This document shows positions 25,401 to 30,904 of a stretch of 31,052 bases of DNA, piece by piece. How positions within the stretch are numbered: the first letter of the stretch is position 1; each line of letters opens with the position of its first letter. Below the pieces are notes generated by a model, which did no database searches, was not told the origin of the DNA, and saw only the letters and a list, made by a program, of their open reading frames with translations. The position numbers were made by a program, and so were the translations under genes. The DNA comes from a virus. The stretch lies in IMG/VR virus record IMGVR_UViG_3300012363_000216, positions 1-31,052 of that record; one strand, 5' to 3'.

Positions 25401-26498
25401 TGGTCTTTGGGATGATAACTGAAAAATTTGTTCTCCACCCAAAGCCGTATCCATCAATGTTTCTTGTGGAATACCGGAAGTGGTTTCTTCGTATCCAGTA
25501 CCATCATCGATAATTAATGCCGGAGTACTGCCAGTGGTATTGATCACGGAAGCGCTGACTACGGTTTTATTGTCAAAAGTAGATGTTACTCCCTTAACAT
25601 TGGTGATTAAGGCTAATGGGGTCCCTTTTTGACGAGATTGTCTCGTATTTTTAATTCTTTCACGTAATGCTAGATCGTCTTCTGCGGCTTGACCATTGGT
25701 AAAGGGTAAAGAATTGTTGACTGACATTCCAACAAATGACGGCGAAGTCACTTGATTAATAGCACCAACCGGGACATTGCCAATCGTGCCAGGAGTTTGA
25801 GCTACTACGTCAAGGCTGGGTAAGAAATTTTCCCCATCCTGGATTGTATTATTGAATAATGTTGTAAACTTAATCGCATCTGAAACATTACCTTGCTGGG
25901 TTTGGACGATTGTACCAGCAGAAATCAATCGATTCCCACCTTGGGCTAAAATAACTGTTTCGCCTAAATTGTGGAATTTAATGGTTCCAGTATCTAGTGT
26001 TATTGTCCAAAATGATCCATTATTTACTGGTGGATTTAATCCATTGGTATTATATGGTTTAGGTCCTTCGTAATTGACCGTGGTACGACCAATATAAATT
26101 GAGCCTTTAACCGGAAATTTGGACGCATCAGTTACTTTAAGGACAGTTGTTCCAATACCCGGTGCAGCGACACCTTGATAAACAGTAGTTGCAATTTTAG
26201 TAAAACTAATATCTGAAAAATCTACCGTACCCGTAGCGGGGGTAACTGAAATGCGGGTTAAATTTTCATCATTGGCAATGCGATCTAATGCTTGTGCTTC
26301 GGCTCGATCAATCGATAATGAATCAAGCATCATAAAAACGTCTTGTGATCCTCGAATATCCGATTGAGCGGCAGCTTCAATAATTGACAATAATGGACCA
26401 GCGACTTTGACGTTTTTCAATCCTATGCGTGATAGGAATGAATCCAAAATATCACTGACTACTTGGTTATATGAACGGGGAATCGGCTGGTCGGCCAA
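19494..26498 (-). CDS. Baseplate J-like protein, giant form (2334 aa)
   Basis: The N-terminus (ILDSFLSRIG, ALDRIANDENLTR, then VDFSD) and a region near residues 255-300 (GMSVNNSLPFTNG, DLALRERI) match baseplate J/gp47-type proteins. The family C-terminus appears about 1900 residues later (LLAEVNKVVYGDE, RIQVALGIRYRTG, DVSNRVKSAVAALING, VGAAQAIDG). Normal members have 300-400 residues, so about 1850 residues are inserted between the two halves. The insert has four PGE repeat copies, GD-type repeats and a lectin-like segment (PSGWTLANRTDNG, about residue 960). It should form the baseplate wedge and display extra binding domains. The start is TTG 26498, supported by AGGAG eight bases upstream. 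Only three bases separate its stop from the next start. Confidence 0.88.
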   Translation of the reverse strand: MADQPIPRSYNQVVSDILDSFLSRIGLKNVKVAGPLLSIIEAAAQSDIRGSQDVFMMLDSLSIDRAEAQALDRIANDENLTRISVTPATGTVDFSDISFTKIATTVYQGVAAPGIGTTVLKVTDASKFPVKGSIYIGRTTVNYEGPKPYNTNGLNPPVNNGSFWTITLDTGTIKFHNLGETVILAQGGNRLISAGTIVQTQQGNVSDAIKFTTLFNNTIQDGENFLPSLDVVAQTPGTIGNVPVGAINQVTSPSFVGMSVNNSLPFTNGQAAEDDLALRERIKNTRQSRQKGTPLALITNVKGVTSTFDNKTVVSASVINTTGSTPALIIDDGTGYEETTSGIPQETLMDTALGGEQIFQLSSQRPVTKAFVTTTNVAPFNVTAGSVLAVQVGGILTTHTFAASSFTSISNAQVFEIVASINSNPTLLWNARSAATGTKVSIFSKSDTNEDIQVVTPTSGTNANTFLSFPTTLSYTLRLYKNDQLLFKDGRFAIISSNAQNTWATTIADGDTLIIQVDNTPIQTVTIRNTDFINNSTGYTTVSSNNSLASWATVLNSDITGITAASIGGLLTITSNLGANARSSIKITGGTLVSKGMFNISSSTGSNNDYTFNRNTGQLKLTNSLVVGDNLVAATSFTAGYIQSPSITSNIILSGVANLWLAVDSAAQILSTGVTASTSFTLTQPAGTTNKVRYTASNGTFGTVGASTGFIQVGDYVVIWDPGFTDKGAFRISDINNGGDGNPANWAWFDVERGIITLQSASPSNAGMVFVRTNATQLQNISILAGTYSLTSLVSTLNSTLVGATSSVYRNTQLRISTNSLNPTGDIMLVTADLNGQILFLPSGKLSKNNPTHFATIETTNSEVNTPNFQWTTVATVPSSTTFTGTNNTLISFRTGDMLTFRKRLDQTIAFRNAGTVVTVASGNITVAAPTGTISTDVVLAGFHYGGGTNVTITPPSGWTLANRTDNGTTSGTAVYWGLGTASFTAWTFTSNTQTVGFTLGYVNINNLTPIDVTAVGQTNASSTTGTAPSLTTITQNTLGVCFFGFESNSTFTDGGSLNHRQSGGISGGTPASLDAADFTTTSPGATASQTTTASIAAANQGITVALRPSPQAATAFLRRYGTNAYDYAPLSSFVNNVYTIRSTITSLERLISDRFYTSTAFSIASDDNINIILDQDTVAKNYNINLFRNVKPDPAATYGSAPFLFLDVDNNNVSLSTSFGLSTTFFNDFALYMHPRGKSHSIIANTSILWRLARYGSDGNNALLQYINPSAPNQPISVSTDTLNGNANIYVSLPSGIERTGLSTNGNNQFVTTSFTTYTATSGNVVRTTNVVVVTLAAAGVTQTNTLSVGDNVYQTNTNNTLPSGPKSITAVSANTFSYNEIAANATSNASISYLVSKRAAGTTFTVTALNSNGTTITATTSATHNFVVGQTIYFQPGHADASGTGVVSAAGAKTVTAVTGTTVVWAEVSVNAAATLIPGVNYTVSSGQCVKTYLQYFQAEIAIGNLVRNASNVVTATINTTPIVSAHSFNVGDVIFLNPGEANYPSGAKIITGVTTTTFTYIEPGTTTASTVTQYFTPASTNPNFTGGATPVVAGNVAHIDNATALDSQVKGNFRVFDVSSTRFSFLASDNSYTGNTIPLKINSALNLRFYPIDPIQNTAGNIVNFINGNTSASNIVSAILVPNNGGTINTGAGTILNATVEEFNQSINNASIQGAGAQSLAAWPFFDGLNWIQSTNFTLNSGLLGLKNAVSGELTSNANFSAENMRLVPITVNNLVNYLGSPAISGFYSNATITSSSNSRKLKLSSNTIGSGGAIQVSTGTGNTASATVNGTGQAVGNFTRIQIPVTQIKGFTGDTNVSIQGTNVMPKIVPWTSTSLMLIGTSPNTGEFRINFDPATPVVVNQRQVIGTLNTYQIERQGRFMAYIDDTPTPTTLSGSILEGDWVYIKVTNFNFSNTGFKQIVRVDPNTNTFWVENTGGVEEIQTLIAGDWIKFLSYDSIIPGDTFTIGTPIFGTSNIGSYLVSRLNEPSFSIPIGGLVRTGGNTVTVTLNGHPFAVGQTITVSPGETLFSAGNKTITAIATNSFQYNENGSNLPSVAIQTVFGTIPTDFYVTGNLTTISATTLGNDFIFIQDKEQNPIRLIKKIRTINLNANTNFYDIIFTTSAYANKISTSAGSIITALDKLNFPTTLITGLDGYTFNTGLLAEVNKVVYGDETNPAVYPGVAAGTVNISGPLTKRIQVALGIRYRTGATPKDVSNRVKSAVAALINGTNVGQSIALGNIVGAAQAIDGASSVVILSPTYTSTQDLIPVQANEKPRILNLDTDISISSLG
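20260..20387. repeat. DNA repeat copy B (PGE domain, baseplate gene)
   Basis: Partner of 11401-11528, in the same orientation. Identical blocks lie at 20260-20281 and 20363-20387. It encodes the first PGE copy when counted from the C-terminus of the baseplate J-like protein. Confidence 0.8.
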
Positions 26499-26545
26499 AG
26501 AGGTAACTCCTGATACTTAATGGGATTTAATTCAAAGATTGTTAT

Positions 26546-26956
26546 TTATCCCACTACTATATTTTCGATGTTCATTCGATTAGCGTATTCAACAATTCGA
26601 GGCATTTTAACTGGACCATAATAAACCAGTCTTTTAATGCCTAAAGCGACTAAAATCTTAAATGTAATCCAATTAGGTTGATCTGAAGAATACATGGTGG
26701 CTTGATTTAAATTGCCTCCGGCGCGAATGGCTGAACCTAGACATACAACTTCAGCATTAATGGTGGCGACGTAGTGTTCACCAGTTTCCTGCATTCCGCC
26801 TGCTGCTTCGGCAGGATCCAGATGGGCACTGGTACCAACACCTAAAATTTTATTTCCTTCAGCCAACACGGCTCCGCGTTTTTTGGAAGATGTGGTTTTT
26901 TGTCCTTGCATTTGAGCTATTTGAAGGAAATGCTGGTCAATATTGTTTAATGGCAT
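26546..26956 (-). CDS. Deaminase-fold protein lacking zinc ligands
   Basis: The protein aligns well with dCMP/cytidine deaminases: GAVL strand, NAE, ATMY strand, and GIKRLVYYG after the second motif. The zinc ligands are replaced, however. HAE is INAE (N67, with E69 kept) and PCxxC is PNWIT (N95, T98 instead of the two Cys). It is therefore probably not a zinc deaminase. It may be a regulatory or structural relative, or bind nucleotides only. It sits 47 bases upstream of the baseplate gene on the same strand and may begin the structural operon. No Shine-Dalgarno precedes ATG 26956. The fold assignment is strong; the function is unknown. Confidence 0.8.
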   Translation of the reverse strand: MPLNNIDQHFLQIAQMQGQKTTSSKKRGAVLAEGNKILGVGTSAHLDPAEAAGGMQETGEHYVATINAEVVCLGSAIRAGGNLNQATMYSSDQPNWITFKILVALGIKRLVYYGPVKMPRIVEYANRMNIENIVVG

Positions 26957-26966
26957 AATTAAAAGG

Positions 26967-26995
26967 TTGATTTTGCTGGCCCGATGTGGTATAAG
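26967..26995 (+). promoter_or_regulatory. Sigma70-like promoter for the nucleotidyltransferase gene
   Basis: TTGATT (26967-26972), a 17-base spacer and TATAAG (26990-26995) form a good promoter. TGG before the -10 gives an extended -10. Seven bases separate the -10 from ATG 27003, so transcription should begin at the start codon itself. There is no Shine-Dalgarno. It fills the 46-base divergent gap. Confidence 0.65.
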
Positions 26996-27002
26996 ATAAT
27001 CT

Positions 27003-27809
27003 ATGTTTGAATTAAAAGAAGCAATTTTTAATGAAATACAATTTCCAGATACCCCTTTTAATTTAAAAGAAAATTGTATTATGTTGGGACGACGGGGTTC
27101 TGAGGCTCACGGAACCTATATAAAGCCCGAAGATCCCAATGGAATTGACGATCGGGATCTTTTGGGATTAGTTATTCCGCCTAGAAACTTTTACTTAGGA
27201 TTAAAGGATTGGACCCACGCCGAAGCAATTAAGGGGGTGTGGGATGTTGTATTGTATGAATTTAGAAAGTTTATTGGATTATTGATGAAACAAAATCCAA
27301 ATGTACTTTCAATGCTTTGGTTAGACGAAAGTGATTATTTGTATCAAAATAGTCAATTCTTCATGCTTAAAGAACATCGAGATTTATTTAGATGTAAAGA
27401 TCTGGCCTATAAATGTATCGCTGGATATGCTTATAGTCAGTTAAAGCGAATGACCCACTATGATATTGATGCTTCAAGAACGGGTCGATACATGGGGGCG
27501 AAGCGTAAGGCATTGGTTGAAAAATATGCTTACGATGTGAAGAACGCCGCTCATTTAATACGATTATTGAATATGGGCAATGAATATCTTGAAACTGGCA
27601 AGATGCAAGTCAAACGGACCCACGATCGGGAATTAATTATCGATATTAAGAAAGGTAAGTATACTTTGGATGAAGTCCAAAATATGGCCCAATCTAAATT
27701 CGAGAGACTAGACTATGCCCAGAGCCATAGTCTGCTACCGGAAACGATGGACGAAAAGGCTATCGAAGACTTAACAATCAAGATACTTGAATGGAGGTTA
27801 TTGAATTAA
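27003..27809 (+). CDS. RlaP/YcgL-like nucleotidyltransferase
   Basis: The N-terminus has the nucleotidyltransferase signature GRRGSEAHGT (G32/S33) followed by DDRDLLG, with metal-binding D50 and D52, in the spacing of the polymerase-beta superfamily RlaP group (DUF/PF10127 type). The remaining 200 residues are helical and basic (RTGRYMGAKRKALVEKY, KNAAHLIRLL), as in that family. Relatives are linked to RNA repair or nucleotide addition to RNA. Here it may repair or modify tRNA during infection, which is inference. It is 268 aa, typical for the family. It ends in a one-base overlap (TAATG) with the next small gene. Confidence 0.85.
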   Translation: MFELKEAIFNEIQFPDTPFNLKENCIMLGRRGSEAHGTYIKPEDPNGIDDRDLLGLVIPPRNFYLGLKDWTHAEAIKGVWDVVLYEFRKFIGLLMKQNPNVLSMLWLDESDYLYQNSQFFMLKEHRDLFRCKDLAYKCIAGYAYSQLKRMTHYDIDASRTGRYMGAKRKALVEKYAYDVKNAAHLIRLLNMGNEYLETGKMQVKRTHDRELIIDIKKGKYTLDEVQNMAQSKFERLDYAQSHSLLPETMDEKAIEDLTIKILEWRLLN

Positions 27810-28030
27810 TGTATTGTATTAAAAAATATAATTTAGTTTGGTTGATTGTAAATGAACAAATGTACAATCAAAAGTTGAAGTATATCTCTAGTGTCAATGA
27901 CACAATGGTACACAGCGCTCACCTCTATTACCATAGAGCTAAAAAAACATTTAAGCGATTAAATGGATCTTCTCTCTATTGGACCGAGGTATGGTCAGGA
28001 TCGTCGTCCACGGTTTATCGCGATTGCTGA
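27809..28030 (+). CDS. Small hypothetical protein, possible relative of the paralog array
   Basis: The ATG at 27809 overlaps the nucleotidyltransferase stop (TAATG) and is preferred over ATG 27791, giving 73 aa. It has a CIKKYNLVWLIV opening and later a Tyr-rich HLYYHRAKKTFKRLNG stretch. This order (IKK, aromatic strand, then Y plus a basic helix) loosely resembles the five paralogs at 29458-30903. The similarity is weak and might be chance. The 56 bases after it show no clear terminator. Confidence 0.55.
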   Translation: MYCIKKYNLVWLIVNEQMYNQKLKYISSVNDTMVHSAHLYYHRAKKTFKRLNGSSLYWTEVWSGSSSTVYRDC

Positions 28031-28086
28031 GAGAAGTAGATGAACTAATTCGGCAAGTCCGCGCATTCACAACTGAACTATGATTT

Positions 28087-28704
28087 TTATTTAGCTAATT
28101 CTTGGGAAAGATCGTTATTCTTTTCCCGGATTTCTTTGGGAATCTCTTTCATTTTTTCTTTTAATGTAGAACTCTTAGGCTCAGCTTGCCGTTGAGTCCA
28201 GAGGCGTATCGATTTTTCGGTAATAAACTCCGCCATACAGGGCTTGATCAATTCTAGTTGATCAGCCATGGTGCGGGTTACTTTGACGTGTTCGTGCTTA
28301 CCTTCGCCTAAATGCTTTAATACCCATTGATCCTTGATGTGTAATTTGCCTCGGCGATGGGATTGAAGGCTGTAGAGCAGGGTAGCCCTTTGAGGCCCGT
28401 ATTTCTTCCAATAATTCTGGGAAGCTTTTTCGAATTTGGCTACCAAATGACGCCGGATCTTTATTATTCGATAAAATTCTGGGTTGCGTTTCTCCCAGAA
28501 AATCCAACTTGGGACATACCTCGGTGGAAGCGCTGGCAAGACGAACGGATCGGGCTTATGAGGAAAATGATGTTGACGTTCCCAATTAACATCACGAATC
28601 GCTTGCTTAAGCTTAATTATGTCGAATTGATCGGGATTAAACTCATTTTCCTCAAGTATCATTTGCCAGAAATTCTTTTCAGTTAATTTTCCATTGGTTT
28701 CCAT
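28087..28704 (-). CDS. Basic hypothetical protein (205 aa)
   Basis: This unrecognised protein is rich in Lys, Arg and Trp, with a proline-rich segment (PDPFVLPALPPRYVPSW, about residues 52-68) and a highly charged C-terminal helix (LKEKMKEIPKEIREKNND). A DNA- or RNA-associated role is possible from charge alone. ATG 28704 has the purine-rich leader GAAAGAATAA, like the fibre gene at 9510. It follows the small membrane protein gene on the same strand. Confidence 0.7.
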   Translation of the reverse strand: METNGKLTEKNFWQMILEENEFNPDQFDIIKLKQAIRDVNWERQHHFPHKPDPFVLPALPPRYVPSWIFWEKRNPEFYRIIKIRRHLVAKFEKASQNYWKKYGPQRATLLYSLQSHRRGKLHIKDQWVLKHLGEGKHEHVKVTRTMADQLELIKPCMAEFITEKSIRLWTQRQAEPKSSTLKEKMKEIPKEIREKNNDLSQELAK

Positions 28705-28814
28705 GTTTATTCTTTCGCGTAATGCCGGGATTTTTTGCGGTTTTCAATAGTACTAGAAATTGCGCAATTGGTTGAATTTGGCTCGAAGCCAATAATAGAA
28801 ATATATGGCGTACT
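28705..28814 (-). other. Intergenic region with inverted repeats
   Basis: This 110-base gap contains a perfect hairpin, TTGGCTCGAAGCCAA (28778-28792, six-base stem), and a 12-base palindrome, AATTGCGCAATT (28758-28769). Neither is followed by a T-run, so a standard terminator is unlikely. They could be operator-like sites or an RNA processing site between the two minus-strand genes. Confidence 0.35.
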
Positions 28815-29015
28815 TCATAGCTTACTCCGAACCCACTGCTTTTTCCAGCGTAAATAGTACGAACATAGCCCTGGAATTTGACAAACCCACACAAGTGGCA
28901 AACACAAGGCGTAATACCACCAAGTTCCTTTGCCATCAATTATCGTATAAATCGTAAATAATATTAAAATTGCGGCCCAAAATAAGCTAAAAATATTTTC
29001 AACTTTTAATTTCAT
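28815..29015 (-). CDS. Small two-helix membrane protein (66 aa)
   Basis: Starting at ATG 29015 gives a protein with two hydrophobic segments (ENIFSLFWAAILILFTIYTI and YYALCLPLVWVCQIPGL) joined by a short DGKGTWW turn, and a basic C-terminal tail (RWKKQWVRSKL). A longer frame from 29087 exists, but the promoter found here ends six bases before ATG 29015 and favours the short form. It could be a holin-like or envelope protein; size and two-helix hairpin fit, but nothing proves it. Confidence 0.6.
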   Translation of the reverse strand: MKLKVENIFSLFWAAILILFTIYTIIDGKGTWWYYALCLPLVWVCQIPGLCSYYLRWKKQWVRSKL

Positions 29016-29021
29016 TAGAGT

Positions 29022-29050
29022 AAAGTAGCATAAGATCGGGTGAAGGTCAA
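29022..29050 (-). promoter_or_regulatory. Candidate promoter for the small membrane protein gene
   Basis: On the minus strand, TTGACC (29050-29045), a 17-base spacer and TACTTT (29027-29022) form a sigma70-like promoter with TGC before the -10. Six bases separate it from ATG 29015, which again predicts a leaderless transcript. Confidence 0.55.
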
Positions 29051-29051
29051 G

Positions 29052-29080
29052 TTGCCTTTCCCCAGTAAAAGTGGTACTAT
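29052..29080 (+). promoter_or_regulatory. Promoter for the ParB-fold gene and paralog array
   Basis: TTGCCT (29052-29057), a 17-base spacer and TACTAT (29075-29080), with TGG before the -10, end six bases before ATG 29087. Its -35 box is separated by one base from the -35 box of the divergent promoter, so the two may compete for polymerase. Confidence 0.6.
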
Positions 29081-29086
29081 CCTCCA

Positions 29087-29464
29087 ATGGCTTATCAGTG
29101 GATTAATATCAATAAATGTGTGCCACCACATAGAATTACTGACTATAAGAAGGCGATAGAATTATATTTTTCAATGAAAAAAGAGGGTGGTTGGAAAAAG
29201 GGGGCCGAAGTCTTGGTCGGATACTGGATTCCTTGGCATATATTGAAAAATCGTTATCCACGGGTTAATTGCGCGATTAATTTACACCATAGCATTGATC
29301 AGCAAATGGTCCAACTGGTCTCGGGGGGCCATCGTTTGGCGGCAGCCCAACGCGCTGGATTGTCTCAAATCCCGGTGCAGGTTTTGACTTACAAAGAAGC
29401 TAATGATATTTGGGGTAGCGACAAGTGGGTAGATCTTTTAAGTCATCCGGGGGTTAAATGGTAA
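29087..29464 (+). CDS. ParB/sulfiredoxin-fold protein
   Basis: The motif LVSGGHRLAAAQRAGLSQIP (S79-G80-G81-H82-R83, then AAAQ and IPV) is the ParB box II signature, which binds or hydrolyses CTP or cuts DNA in ParB-like nucleases. At 125 aa it has only the ParB/Srx core, with no helix-turn-helix domain, so it is not a full partition protein. It heads a plus-strand run of small genes and overlaps the next by seven bases. A role in DNA binding, regulation or nuclease activity is inferred. Confidence 0.8.
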   Translation: MAYQWININKCVPPHRITDYKKAIELYFSMKKEGGWKKGAEVLVGYWIPWHILKNRYPRVNCAINLHHSIDQQMVQLVSGGHRLAAAQRAGLSQIPVQVLTYKEANDIWGSDKWVDLLSHPGVKW

Positions 29465-29736
29465 TTACTAGGGTTAATCGTGCTAGTCCGCACATCGATT
29501 TAGTAACATTTGGTGGATCCATTCATTGGGACGATATTTACATTAAAAAAACATATACCCATGTGGCGGGTACAATGTGGGCATTGATGGGTAAAATTAA
29601 TGGCGATCCGGCTTTTTACGCATTGTCCTGGGCTTTGACTTATCAACAAACGAGGAATATATTCCGATTGCCGATGGTCCATTGGAATACCGCTTATCGA
29701 TTTTATGATATGAAATATCTTTTTAACGATTTATGA
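29458..29736 (+). CDS. Paralog array member 1 (92 aa)
   Basis: This protein is of unknown function. It shares a core with the next four genes: an Asp followed by an aromatic-Ile-Lys-Lys strand (DDIYIKK, residues 25-31), a WALMGKINGD strand and turn, an aromatic AFYALS strand, and a helix starting YQQTRNIF. ATG 29458 lies inside the end of the ParB-fold gene, so translation is probably coupled. The N-terminus and C-terminus are not conserved among the paralogs. Confidence 0.7.
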   Translation: MVITRVNRASPHIDLVTFGGSIHWDDIYIKKTYTHVAGTMWALMGKINGDPAFYALSWALTYQQTRNIFRLPMVHWNTAYRFYDMKYLFNDL

Positions 29737-29742
29737 GATTTT

Positions 29743-30027
29743 ATGGTAAATTATAAATGGTTCTCGTTATCGACCGTAATACGTTTTCACGATGTTTTTA
29801 TCAAAAAGATTCAAGGTCGTTATTTTAAATGGTGGGTCATGATCGGAAAAGTACATGAAGGAACCTCCGGTGGACATGTGCAGGATGAGTATTGGTTTTT
29901 GACGCATTCTAGCTCTTATGATCAGGTCCGTCCTCATTATTTGCGTTTAAAACACGATGGGTTTACCCGCAGGATACTTGTGACTTATTGGGCGTATGAT
30001 TGGCGGGAGTTTGCTAAGATATTATGA
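29743..30027 (+). CDS. Paralog array member 2 (94 aa)
   Basis: The core is HDVFIKK (residues 16-22), WWVMIGKVHEG, EYWFLTHSSSYDQVRPHYLRL. The loop between the two strands is longer than in its relatives (about 10 extra residues, GTSGGHVQDE). The conserved Y..(V/I)R..Y..L helix is clear. It starts six bases after member 1 and overlaps member 3 by ATGA. Function unknown. Confidence 0.7.
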   Translation: MVNYKWFSLSTVIRFHDVFIKKIQGRYFKWWVMIGKVHEGTSGGHVQDEYWFLTHSSSYDQVRPHYLRLKHDGFTRRILVTYWAYDWREFAKIL

Positions 30028-30317
30028 ACTGTTGGATTCTTGACCACTGGGAACACGAGGAATTGGTTGAATTATTCGATTATCCCCATTTTTACGACCT
30101 TTACATTAAAAGAGTTCTTCCTAATTTGTACTTTTTAGTTGGGACGATTTTAAATGATCCTTATCTGTACCTTCTTCAATATGGCGATTATTCTCAGGTA
30201 CGTATAAATTACCGACAGCTTAGAAAGGAAGATAACTTTGCTCACGATCGAATTTATTGGCGGGCAATGAAAATCGAAGGGTTCATTGAACGTAGACGCA
30301 GGAGTGGTGGTTTATGA
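30024..30317 (+). CDS. Paralog array member 3 (97 aa)
   Basis: The core is YDLYIKR (residues 24-30), LYFLVGTILND, LYLLQYGDYSQVRINYRQL. The second Lys of the IKK motif is Arg. The N-terminus is acidic (HWEHEELVELF) and the C-terminus strongly basic (ERRRRSGG). It overlaps both neighbours by ATGA, evidence that the array is translated as a coupled string. Confidence 0.7.
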   Translation: MNCWILDHWEHEELVELFDYPHFYDLYIKRVLPNLYFLVGTILNDPYLYLLQYGDYSQVRINYRQLRKEDNFAHDRIYWRAMKIEGFIERRRRSGGL

Positions 30318-30625
30318 TTCGATCCCTTGGATTCAGGCATACTTCTCTTTTTAGTCGGTGGGTGTTCATCGAGCTGGTAGAGGTTGAAAGGGGAACATTT
30401 CGATACGACGAAGTTTTCATCAAGAAACACCTGGTTCCGGACGGTGTAGAATGGTTTATATTGGGTCGATTTGACGGAGATTCCCATTTTTATTTGTGTA
30501 CTTATATGGCCAGCTATCCTAAGATACGACGTGAATATCATCGGTTGATGGCGAATGATAGGGTTATACGAGGTTCTAATATATTCCGAGTCGATCGATG
30601 GGAAAAGTTTTACACACCCGCATGA
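30314..30625 (+). CDS. Paralog array member 4 (103 aa)
   Basis: The core is YDEVFIKK (residues 31-38), WFILGRFDGD, FYLCTYMASYPKIRREYHRL. It has the longest N-terminal extension of the set. After the core, a GSNIFRVDRW segment matches GTGIFRIASP in member 5, so these two are probably the closest pair. ATGA overlaps occur at both ends. Confidence 0.7.
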   Translation: MIRSLGFRHTSLFSRWVFIELVEVERGTFRYDEVFIKKHLVPDGVEWFILGRFDGDSHFYLCTYMASYPKIRREYHRLMANDRVIRGSNIFRVDRWEKFYTPA

Positions 30626-30903
30626 AACATAAAATCATTAAAATAATTAACATGACGCCTAGCGTAGCCGAAGTCTTTTTTGCATCGTATTCCGTCAGAT
30701 TCGATGAAGTATTCATTAAAAAAATGCCTGGAGGTCTCTATCGACTGGTTGGCAAACTGGACGGAGGATATTATTGGTTGGCCACGCGCACGCAGTATTA
30801 TAACCTTAAGCGTCTTTATGGTCATGTTATTAGTAGTTGTATTTGGATCTTGAATGGTACGGGCATTTTCCGGATAGCTAGTCCCACAACAGTTTGGATG
30901 TAA
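30622..30903 (+). CDS. Paralog array member 5 (93 aa)
   Basis: ATG 30622 overlaps the stop of member 4 (ATGA) and is preferred to the upstream ATG 30598. The core is FDEVFIKK (residues 27-34), LYRLVGKLDGG, YYWLATRTQYYNLKRLYGHV, then GTGIFRIA. The IKK and GK(L/I)xGx elements are the best conserved between members. The function is unknown. Confidence 0.7.
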   Translation: MKHKIIKIINMTPSVAEVFFASYSVRFDEVFIKKMPGGLYRLVGKLDGGYYWLATRTQYYNLKRLYGHVISSCIWILNGTGIFRIASPTTVWM

Positions 30904-30904
30904 T

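Noticed and set aside
7054-26498. Diversity-generating retroelement acting on the virion genes
   Set aside because: No reverse transcriptase or template/variable repeat pair with adenine-specific changes was seen; the repeats differ in all bases.
28357-28686. Plus-strand 109-aa frame
   Set aside because: It lies wholly inside the minus-strand 205-aa gene, which has a better start context and coding character.
28778-28792. Rho-independent terminator at the hairpin
   Set aside because: The perfect stem is only six base pairs and no T-run follows on either strand; kept only as an inverted repeat.
28679-28939. Minus-strand 86-aa frame overlapping two genes
   Set aside because: It overlaps most of the two-helix membrane gene and the start of the 205-aa gene, and has no promoter or ribosome binding site; a CxxC in it looks accidental.
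30254-30541. Minus-strand frame inside the paralog array
   Set aside because: The array genes on the plus strand are conserved relative to one another, so the reverse frame is a shadow.
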